A stretch of DNA of 7,163 nucleotides, from the NCBI GenBank assembly GCA_050744245.1, contig JBOGGX010000283.1:1-7163 (forward strand). Direction: 5' to 3'. The translations under genes were made by a program, and so were the position numbers. Every line of letters starts with the position of its first letter. Position 1 is the first letter of the stretch. Source of the DNA: JBOGGX01 sp050744245. GTDB taxonomy: Bacteria; Actinomycetota; Acidimicrobiia; Acidimicrobiales; JBOGGX01. The notes under the pieces are model-generated. The model searched no databases. It saw only the letters and a list, made by a program, of their open reading frames with translations, and was not told the origin of the DNA. Positions 1-5,414 of the stretch are shown piece by piece.

Positions 1-571
1 CGACCGCGGCGGCCATGCCGGCCGGCCCACCACCGGCGACGAGGACGTCGGGGTGGGCGTGGCGGTGGTCGTAGGCGCCGATCGCGGCGGCGGGCACGGT
101 GCCGCCGGCGGCGAAGCGCCGCAGCACCTTCTCGTACACGGGCCACAGGGCCCGCGGCTTGATGAAGGTCTTGTAGTAGAAGCCGGCCGGCAGGAAGCGG
201 CTCACGACCTGGTTGGCGGACTTGACGTCGAAGCGCAGACTGGGCCAGGCGTTCTGCGCCCGCACCGCCATGCCCGGCTCGACCCGGCGGTGGGCGCCCC
301 GCACGTTGGGTTCGTCGCCGACCTGCACCATGCACCCCGGGTCGAGGTAGCTCGCCGTCAGCAGGCCCCGGGGGCGGTGGTACTTGAAGCTGCGCGAGAA
401 GACGCGCTCCCCGGAAGCCGCCAGTGCGGAGGCGATCGTGTCGCCGACGCACGCCGGATACTGGCGGCCGTTCCAGGTGAAGGTGAAGGCCCGGTCCCGG
501 TCGATGACCTCTCCCGGCTGGGACCCGAGCCGCATGACCACGGCCGAAGGCGGCGGGGCCGTCCGGACCAT
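1..571 (-). CDS. soxA: Sarcosine oxidase alpha subunit, N-terminal part (gene continues beyond left edge)
   Basis: This is the large subunit of heterotetrameric sarcosine oxidase (cytosolic; sarcosine + THF + O2 to glycine + 5,10-methylene-THF + H2O2). It carries noncovalent FAD and NAD+ and, in its absent C-terminal part, the GcvT-like folate domain. The visible 190 residues show the family order: a small beta-rich domain (TFTWNGRQYPAC, about 30-41), the signature SFKYHRPRGL (61-70), EPNVRG (87-92), NAWPSLRFD (107-115), SRFLPAGFYYKTF (124-136), YDHRHAH (167-173), then the dinucleotide-binding loop AGGGPAG (179-185). Only one Cys (C80) lies where related Fer2-type domains have several, so no Fe-S cluster is expected. 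The ATG at 571 lies one base after the soxD stop, implying translational coupling. An in-frame ATG at 535 gives an N-terminus closer to typical SoxA and is a real alternative. Identity is secure; the protein is truncated only by the window. Confidence 0.93.
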   Translation of the reverse strand, partial: MVRTAPPPSAVVMRLGSQPGEVIDRDRAFTFTWNGRQYPACVGDTIASALAASGERVFSRSFKYHRPRGLLTASYLDPGCMVQVGDEPNVRGAHRRVEPGMAVRAQNAWPSLRFDVKSANQVVSRFLPAGFYYKTFIKPRALWPVYEKVLRRFAAGGTVPAAAIGAYDHRHAHPDVLVAGGGPAGMAAAV

Positions 572-572
572 G

Positions 573-833
573 TCAGCCGCCCGACCGGGCGGGCCGCACG
601 CACCGGATCTCGTCGGTCACCGTGTGCCGCTGGACGACCAGGTACCGGCGGCACCCGGCGCGGTGGAACCAAAGCTCGGCCGTCCACCCAGCCGGGTTGG
701 GCTGGGTGTACAGGTAGGCCCGCCACTGCGCCGGCGTGGCCTGGTCGGGATCCGGCCGGGCGCGGGGCCGGCCGCTGGCGTGGAACTCCGATGCGTCGCG
801 TGGCCCGCACTCCGGGCAGGGAACCAGGATCAC
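573..833 (-). CDS. soxD: Sarcosine oxidase delta subunit
   Basis: This 86-residue protein is the small zinc-binding subunit of heterotetrameric sarcosine oxidase; it has a structural role in the SoxABDG complex. The sequence shows the N-terminal CPECGPRD motif (C6, C9), WRAYLYTQPNPAGW (37-50), then WFHRAGCRRYLVVQRHT (55-71). C6, C9, H57 and C61 match the positions of the family's zinc ligands. HTVTDEI (70-76) is the usual end of the conserved core. Length is slightly below the usual 90-110 residues because the C-terminal tail is short. The start is GTG, 15 bases after the soxB stop, and the stop lies one base before the soxA ATG. That spacing is typical of the canonical soxBDAG order. No strong Shine-Dalgarno sequence precedes it, so translation is probably coupled to soxB. 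Confidence 0.95.
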   Translation of the reverse strand: MILVPCPECGPRDASEFHASGRPRARPDPDQATPAQWRAYLYTQPNPAGWTAELWFHRAGCRRYLVVQRHTVTDEIRCVRPARSGG

Positions 834-848
834 CGCGGCCGCCGGTCG

Positions 849-2141
849 TCAGTGGCCAACGGAAGCTGCCCCCTTCTCGGCGACGAGCCGCCCATCCTCG
901 AAGCGGGCGAGGTCGAAGGCCGCGATCAGGTCGGGCGTGTCGCCGGTGGCGATCAGCTGTGCCATCGTCTCGCCGGCGACCGGACCGGCCTTGAACCCGT
1001 AGGTGCCCCAGCCGACGTCGACATAGAAACCCTCGACCGGGGTCACGCCCATGATCGGGGCGAAGTCGGGGGTGATGTCGCAGAGGCCGGCCCACTGGCG
1101 CAGCAGTCGCAGGTTCGCCAGTGATGGCATGAGCTCGAGGACGTGGCCGGCCAGCGACTCGGCGAACTCGAGCGACCCACGCATGGAGTACGAAGCGAAC
1201 GGGTCGACGGCACCCCCACACACCAGCTCGCCACGGTCGGTCTGGCTGACGTAGGTGTGCAGGGTGCCGGACACGACGACGGTCGACAGGAACGGCTTGA
1301 CCGGCTCGGTCACGGCCGCCTGCAACGGGAAGGTAGTGATCGGCAGGCGCACCCCGACGAGGTCGCAAACCAGCGTCGACCACCCAGCGGTGCAGTTGAC
1401 CACGACCGGGGTGGCAATCGCGCCCCGATTCGTGGTCACGCCCGTGACGCGACCACCGGCGGTGGAAATCCCCGTCACCTGGGTCTGCTGGTGGAGGTGG
1501 GCCCCGTGGGCGTTGGCGGCGCGGGCGTAGCCCCAGACCACCGCGTCGTGGCGGATGATGCCACCGGGCGGGTGGTACAGGGCGCCGAGGATCGGGTAGC
1601 GGGCGCGGGTCGAGGTGTCGAGCTGGGGCACCAATGCCTTGATCTCGTCCGGTCCGATCACCGCTGACTCGACGCCTTCGAGCTGGTTGACCTCGGCCCG
1701 CCAGCGCATGGTCCGCAGCGAGCCGTCGTCGTGGGCCAGCGTCAGGTGGCCGCGCTGAGAGAACATGACGTTGAAGTTGAGGTTGGCCGCCAGCGTCTCG
1801 TAGAGCTTCACCGAGCGGTCGTAGAAGCGGACCCCTTCCGGGGTCAGATAGTTCGAGCGGATGATCGCGGTATTGCGACCCGAGGCCCCGCTGCCGAGGT
1901 AGCCCTGCTCCAGGACGGCCACGTCGGTGATGCCGTGGTTGGCGGCGAGTGAGTACGCGACGGCCAGGCCGTGGACGCCACCGCCGATCACAACCACGTC
2001 GTAGCTCGGGGCCAGCTCGTGCGCCTGCCAGACACGGGGCCACTCGGCGCCCAATCCGTGGCGCACCAGGTCGAACACCGAGTAGCGGGGAGGGTTTCGA
2101 GATCGGCGCCCGCCGTTGCTCCTCCGTCTCGCCGCGTCCAT
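849..2141 (-). CDS. soxB: Sarcosine oxidase beta subunit
   Basis: This 430-residue protein is the catalytic flavin subunit of heterotetrameric sarcosine oxidase (DAO superfamily), which oxidises the N-CH3 group of sarcosine. Visible features: YDVVVIGGGVHGLAVAY (47-63) with the FAD loop GGGVHG (53-58), acidic E78 at the end of the second beta strand, GSGASGRN (83-90), IIRSNY (93-98), FSQRGHL (127-133), the FMN-attachment region GGIIRHDAV (193-201) with H198 at the position of the covalent FMN histidine, DITPDFAPIMG (355-365), VGWGTYGFK (376-384) and the typical end GAASVGH. It is about 20 residues longer than typical SoxB because an Arg-rich segment precedes the usual start RYSVFDLVRHGLG (19-31). 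No ATG, GTG or TTG lies nearer to that point except the GTG inside SVFD, so ATG 2141 is the best start. It leads the soxBDA operon. Confidence 0.95.
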   Translation of the reverse strand: MDAARRRSNGGRRSRNPPRYSVFDLVRHGLGAEWPRVWQAHELAPSYDVVVIGGGVHGLAVAYSLAANHGITDVAVLEQGYLGSGASGRNTAIIRSNYLTPEGVRFYDRSVKLYETLAANLNFNVMFSQRGHLTLAHDDGSLRTMRWRAEVNQLEGVESAVIGPDEIKALVPQLDTSTRARYPILGALYHPPGGIIRHDAVVWGYARAANAHGAHLHQQTQVTGISTAGGRVTGVTTNRGAIATPVVVNCTAGWSTLVCDLVGVRLPITTFPLQAAVTEPVKPFLSTVVVSGTLHTYVSQTDRGELVCGGAVDPFASYSMRGSLEFAESLAGHVLELMPSLANLRLLRQWAGLCDITPDFAPIMGVTPVEGFYVDVGWGTYGFKAGPVAGETMAQLIATGDTPDLIAAFDLARFEDGRLVAEKGAASVGH

Positions 2142-2166
2142 GGGTGCTCAGCTCGGCTTCGTCGCT

Positions 2167-2191
2167 AAAACGCTGCGCCGATACGCGCAGC
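2167..2191 (-). terminator. Terminator- or attenuator-like hairpin before soxB
   Basis: On the minus strand a perfect 7-bp stem GCTGCGC/GCGCAGC encloses the 6-base loop GTATCG (stem arms at 2185-2191 and 2172-2178) and is followed by G and then TTTT (2170-2167). It lies after the iclR stop (2306) and only 25 bases before the soxB ATG. As a terminator it would end iclR transcription, or control entry into soxBDA. The T-run is short, so its strength is uncertain. Confidence 0.45.
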
Positions 2192-2228
2192 CGTGGCCCG
2201 AGGGCGACCTATCCGCTCCGTTGCCGAA

Positions 2229-2253
2229 GTATTGCCCGTAGACATACCCAATA
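2229..2253. promoter_or_regulatory. Possible operator dyad upstream of soxB
   Basis: The gap between iclR and soxB (2142-2305) is AT-richer than its surroundings around 2221-2275. It contains the inverted repeat TATTG (2230-2234) and CAATA (2249-2253), 14 bases apart and roughly two helical turns centre to centre. On the soxB strand, one arm lies within GGCAATAC (2236-2229), an 8-mer that recurs in front of the divergent FAD-oxidoreductase operon. A regulator site is plausible but unproven, and I could not assign a convincing -35/-10 pair. Confidence 0.25.
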
Positions 2254-2305
2254 GCCACCACGGAGATGATAGGGACACCGGCGCGGGTTGACCAGACCGG
2301 CTCCC

Positions 2306-3067
2306 TCAAGGGCGGCGTTCGCTCCTCCCGCCAATCTCTGCCGCGCTGGCCAGCAGCAGGTCGACCGCCCGGCGCATGGCGCGGGAGTCGAAGCGTCCCG
2401 CCGGGCCCTGCAGTCCGAGGATGGCGACCAGCTCGTCTCCGCGGCGTACGGGCACGGCAACCGCGTTGAGGTCGATCTCCCGCTCGCCGATCGCCTCCGC
2501 CCACCCCCGTTCGGCGACCAGGGAAAGCTCCTCGACGAGCTTGGTTGGGTCGGTGATGGTGCGGAGGGTGTAGGCGGTGAGCGGTCCCTGCGGCACCGTG
2601 CTGCGATCGGCGAGCAGGATCTTGCCCACGGCAGTGGCGTGACCGACGCTCGGGCGACCCAGGCGGGCCACGCTCTGGACCGAGGCCGCGCTCTGGACGA
2701 AGTCGACCGTCAGCGCCTCGTCTTCGTCGGGGAGGCACAGCGTGGCGGTCTCCCCGGACGCGTCGGCCAGGGCACGGAGGTGGGGCCGGGCGAGATCGCG
2801 GATGTCGAGGCGGGCGAGAGCAGCCGTGCCGAGGTAGAACAGCCGCAACCCCAGCCGGTAACGCCCCGTGTCCTCCCGATGGGCGACCAGGCCGGCACCG
2901 ACCAGCGTCGCCAGCAGGCGTGACGCGGAGCTGGCGTTGATCCCGGCCCGTCGAGCGATCTCGTTGGTGCCCAGCTCGATGTCGGCGTCGGCGAGCACAT
3001 CGAGGACGGTGACCGCCCGAGCGACGGCGGCGACGTGGCGGGACGCTGGCTTCCCGGTGCGGGCCAT
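2306..3067 (-). CDS. IclR-family transcriptional regulator
   Basis: This 253-residue DNA-binding regulator has an N-terminal winged helix-turn-helix: AAVARAVTVLDVLA (13-26), then GTNEIARRAGINASSASRLL (33-52), with the wing around REDTGRYRLG (64-73). The C-terminal IclR effector domain follows a linker ending near FYLG (77-80). Conserved effector features include GHATAVGKILLA (142-153), GEREIDLNAVAVPVR (194-208) and the closing GLQGPAGRF (218-226). Length is normal for the family. The ATG at 3067 is preceded by GGGAG at a 9-base spacing (3081-3077), a convincing ribosome binding site. It sits between soxBDA and a divergent operon, so it is the obvious local regulator of one or both and probably autoregulates from the shared 57-bp region. 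The inducer cannot be read from sequence; sarcosine, a related N-methyl compound or a product is a reasonable guess. Confidence 0.93.
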   Translation of the reverse strand: MARTGKPASRHVAAVARAVTVLDVLADADIELGTNEIARRAGINASSASRLLATLVGAGLVAHREDTGRYRLGLRLFYLGTAALARLDIRDLARPHLRALADASGETATLCLPDEDEALTVDFVQSAASVQSVARLGRPSVGHATAVGKILLADRSTVPQGPLTAYTLRTITDPTKLVEELSLVAERGWAEAIGEREIDLNAVAVPVRRGDELVAILGLQGPAGRFDSRAMRRAVDLLLASAAEIGGRSERRP

Positions 3068-3076
3068 GCTACGGTG

Positions 3077-3081
3077 CTCCC
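3077..3081 (-). promoter_or_regulatory. Shine-Dalgarno sequence of the IclR gene
   Basis: GGGAG on the minus strand lies nine bases before the ATG at 3067. It is one of the few clear ribosome binding sites in the window and fixes the regulator's start. Confidence 0.6.
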
Positions 3082-3087
3082 AAAAGT

Positions 3088-3100
3088 GAAATGCTGTTTC
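3088..3100. promoter_or_regulatory. Candidate IclR-type operator in the divergent promoter region
   Basis: GAAATGCTGTTTC is an imperfect dyad, GAAA-N5-TTTC, inside the 57-bp divergent region 3068-3124. That region must hold the promoters of both the IclR gene and the FAD-oxidoreductase operon and is visibly less GC-rich than the flanking genes. The arms resemble the TGGAAA/TTTCCA half-sites of the E. coli IclR consensus, though with a spacing of five rather than three bases. The assignment is inference from position and symmetry. Confidence 0.4.
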
Positions 3101-3124
3101 CTATGAGGCAATACCTATCGAATC

Positions 3125-4573
3125 GTGGCCGCCCGCTCGCTCGAGGGCAAGTGGTGCCCGGTCAGCATTGCTGACGGCGCCCTCCCCACGACCATGGTGC
3201 CCACCGCCAGCCTACGTTCCCGCCCGGAGCGCCTCGCCGGATTACCCCTCGCCGCCCGTTACGTCGTCATCGGCGCGGGAGTCCACGGCCTGTCGACGGC
3301 GTGGCACCTGGCCAAGGAGCTACGGGCGAGCGGTCGGGGCGGCGGGAGCGACGTCGTCGTGATCGACAAGACCGGCGTGGGCGCGGGGGCCTCGGGCATC
3401 GCCTGCGGCGTGATCCGCAACAACTACTTCCAGCCGGCCATGCGCCGGCTCATCGCGCACTCGGTGGCGGTGTGGGAGTCCGACCCCCGTGCCTTCTCCT
3501 ATCACCCGGTCGGGTACCTCCAGGTCGCGCCCGAGGTGATGCGCGCCGACGTCGAGCAGATCCACGCCGAGCAGGCGGAGATCGGCTACGCGTCCACGCT
3601 CGTCGTGGGAGAGGCCGAATGTCGAGCTTACCTCCGGGGCATCTTCGACGACTGGCGGGCCGCGAGCGTCACGGCCGTCCTGCACGAGCACCGAGGCGGG
3701 TACGCGAACAACCAGGCATCGCTGCGGGCCCTGGCCGCCAAGGCGCAGGCGGAGGGCGTGCGCCTGTGCACCGGCACTCGGGTGACGGGTCTGCCTGTCG
3801 ACGGCGGCACGGTCAGCTCGGTGGAGACCGATCGGGGCACGGTGGCCTGCGAGCACGTCGTCGCAGCCGTCGGGCCGTGGGTGCGAACGATCTGGGCCAT
3901 GCTCGCCCTGCCCGACAAGATCACCGTGACCGGGCCGGACGGGCGCCGGTTCCCCGACCGCGACATGTGGACCTACTGGGCGCTCCAGGAGGGCACATTG
4001 AAGGTCGATCCGCAGTTCTTGACCGACACCCGGGGGCGGCCCCCGCCCGTCGTCCACGCCGACATCGACGCACCCCTGTACGACGATCGCGACGGGTCCC
4101 TGGTCACCGACCAGCTGTGGGGCATCTACTACAAGCCCGACACCCACTTCGGCGGGGTGCAAGGCGGCGCCATGCCGGTCGTCGTCGACCGGCCCGCCGA
4201 CGAGGTGGCGGTCGACCCCTACGGGCCGGAAAGCCCCGACTTCGTGGTGGGCGACGACTTCGCCCGCCTGTGGACCTCTGCGCTGGCCCACTGTCACGAT
4301 CGCTTCGCCGGCCTGGGCCACCTGCTCTCGCGCGAGCCGTCGGGGGGTATCGGCTGCTTCACGCCCGACAGCTTCCCGGTCTTCGACACCTTCCGCGAGA
4401 ACGTCTACGTGATCGCCGACTCCAACCACGGTTACAAGATGATTGGCGTAGGCGCGCTGGTGGCGAAGGAGCTGCTGGGCGAGCGCCAAGAGCTGCTCGA
4501 GCCGTTCCGCTTCTCCCGTTACGAGCGGGGCGCACTCCACCCGGCCAGCCACTCGCCGTTCCCATGGAGCTGA
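3125..4573 (+). CDS. SoxB-like FAD-dependent oxidoreductase (DAO family)
   Basis: This 482-residue flavoprotein belongs to the D-amino-acid oxidase/sarcosine oxidase superfamily and probably oxidises an amine or N-methyl amino compound. It shows YVVIGAGVHGLSTAWHLAKE (46-65) with the FAD loop GAGVHG (50-55), VVVIDK (77-82), GAGASG (86-91), VIRNNY (96-101), and a C-terminal FAD-contact block GGIGCFTPDSFPVFD (407-421) and ADSNHGYKMIG (431-441). These line up with SoxB's GSGASG, IIRSNY, DITPDFAPIMG and VGWGTYGFK. At the SoxB FMN-histidine position it has N196 (GGYANNQ), so covalent FMN is not expected. The substrate-domain section between about 250 and 406 is some 55 residues longer than in SoxB. 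There is no GcvT-like folate domain. The GTG start at 3125 is chosen because 21 of the first 23 codons end in G or C; ATG 3194 is the alternative. Neither has a clear Shine-Dalgarno. The exact substrate is unknown. Confidence 0.85.
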   Translation: MAARSLEGKWCPVSIADGALPTTMVPTASLRSRPERLAGLPLAARYVVIGAGVHGLSTAWHLAKELRASGRGGGSDVVVIDKTGVGAGASGIACGVIRNNYFQPAMRRLIAHSVAVWESDPRAFSYHPVGYLQVAPEVMRADVEQIHAEQAEIGYASTLVVGEAECRAYLRGIFDDWRAASVTAVLHEHRGGYANNQASLRALAAKAQAEGVRLCTGTRVTGLPVDGGTVSSVETDRGTVACEHVVAAVGPWVRTIWAMLALPDKITVTGPDGRRFPDRDMWTYWALQEGTLKVDPQFLTDTRGRPPPVVHADIDAPLYDDRDGSLVTDQLWGIYYKPDTHFGGVQGGAMPVVVDRPADEVAVDPYGPESPDFVVGDDFARLWTSALAHCHDRFAGLGHLLSREPSGGIGCFTPDSFPVFDTFRENVYVIADSNHGYKMIGVGALVAKELLGERQELLEPFRFSRYERGALHPASHSPFPWS

Positions 4574-5409
4574 CGGCGAGGACGGGTACCCGGCCCGCGG
4601 CGCGGCCGACGGTCGCGCGGCTGCTGGCCCGGCCCACGTTCGAGGTCTACCCGTCGGGCGACGTCGCGGCGCGGGTGGAGGCGCTGCCGCCCGACGCGAT
4701 TGTGGCGGTCAGCTGCTCGCCCACCCGGGGCATCGACGTCACGCTGGCGGTGGCCGAGCACCTGACCGCTCGCGGTTTCCGGGCCGTGCCCCACCTGGCG
4801 GCCCGCCTCGTCGCCGACGAGGCGCACCTGACCGGCATCGTCGGGCGCCTGACCGGCGCCGGCGTCCGCGACATCTTCGTCATCGGCGGCGACGCCCCGG
4901 TGTCGGCCGGGCCCTTTCCGTCGACGGTGGCGCTCCTGTCCGCCCTCGCCCGGCTGGGGCACCCGTTCCGGCAGGTCGGCGTGGCCGCCTACCCCGACGG
5001 CCACCCGTTCCTGGACGACGACGTCCTGCTGGCGACCCTGCGCGCCAAGCAGCGCTTCGCCACCTACATGGTCACCCAGATGTGCTTCGACGCCGGCCCC
5101 ATCCTCCGCTGGCTCGGCACCGTGCGGCGCCACGGCGTCGACCTGCCCGTCCACGTGGGCCTGCCGGGCGTGGTCACCCCCGCCCGGCTGGTGCGGATCG
5201 CCGGCCGGATCGGGGTGCGGAACTCGGTGCGGTTGGCGGCGCGGCACGCCCGGCTGGTGGCGAACCTGGCCGGTGCGCGTGGCTACCGCCCCGATCGCCT
5301 GCTCGACGCGCTGGCCCGGCACGGGGAGGGGATCGACGGTCTGCACCTCTACACCCTCAACGAGGTGGCCGCCACCGAGCGGTGGCGCCAGCGGCGCTTG
5401 GGGGCCTGA
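4564..5409 (+). CDS. Methylenetetrahydrofolate reductase (MetF-type) homologue
   Basis: This 281-residue protein has the flavin-dependent methylenetetrahydrofolate reductase barrel fold, interconverting 5,10-methylene-THF and 5-methyl-THF. Motifs correspond to E. coli MetF: TFEVYP (25-30, E27 at the catalytic Glu28 position), VIGGDAP (106-112, D110 matching Asp120 of the RGD motif), VAAYPDGHP (140-148), TQMCFDAG (171-178, Q172 matching folate-contacting Gln183), VHVGLPGVV (196-204), and GLHLYTLNEV (259-268). Length is close to the roughly 290 residues of bacterial MetF. Its ATG overlaps the end of the oxidoreductase gene by 10 bp, with no Shine-Dalgarno, indicating translational coupling and a tightly linked role. 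In this setting it may handle the methylene-THF or methyl-THF arising from N-demethylation rather than methionine synthesis; it could run in either direction. Membership of the MTHFR family is secure, its specific role is inferred. Confidence 0.88.
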   Translation: MELTARTGTRPAARPTVARLLARPTFEVYPSGDVAARVEALPPDAIVAVSCSPTRGIDVTLAVAEHLTARGFRAVPHLAARLVADEAHLTGIVGRLTGAGVRDIFVIGGDAPVSAGPFPSTVALLSALARLGHPFRQVGVAAYPDGHPFLDDDVLLATLRAKQRFATYMVTQMCFDAGPILRWLGTVRRHGVDLPVHVGLPGVVTPARLVRIAGRIGVRNSVRLAARHARLVANLAGARGYRPDRLLDALARHGEGIDGLHLYTLNEVAATERWRQRRLGA

Positions 5410-5414
5410 ACCCC

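Noticed and set aside
300..571. An Fe-S cluster domain at the SoxA N-terminus
   Set aside because: The fold resembles ferredoxin-like domains but the visible segment lacks the grouped cysteines needed for a cluster.
358..2043. 561-codon open frame on the minus strand overlapping soxA, soxD and soxB in another frame
   Set aside because: It is rich in Arg, Gly and Pro with no family motif, and it overlaps three well-supported genes. Such shadows are expected in very GC-rich DNA.
1..2141. Reading these sox genes as the sulfur-oxidation Sox system
   Set aside because: The proteins are flavoprotein sarcosine oxidase subunits and a zinc-binding delta subunit. None resembles the cytochromes or thiosulfate-binding proteins of the sulfur system.
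3320..4552. 410-codon antisense open frame over the FAD oxidoreductase
   Set aside because: It is a mirror of the codon-position GC bias of the real gene and has no recognisable motif.
3301..4563. Plus-strand open frame in front of the MetF-like ATG, which would give a 702-residue fusion protein
   Set aside because: The first 421 codons are a low-complexity shadow of the FAD-oxidoreductase frame. Recognisable MetF sequence begins only after ATG 4564.
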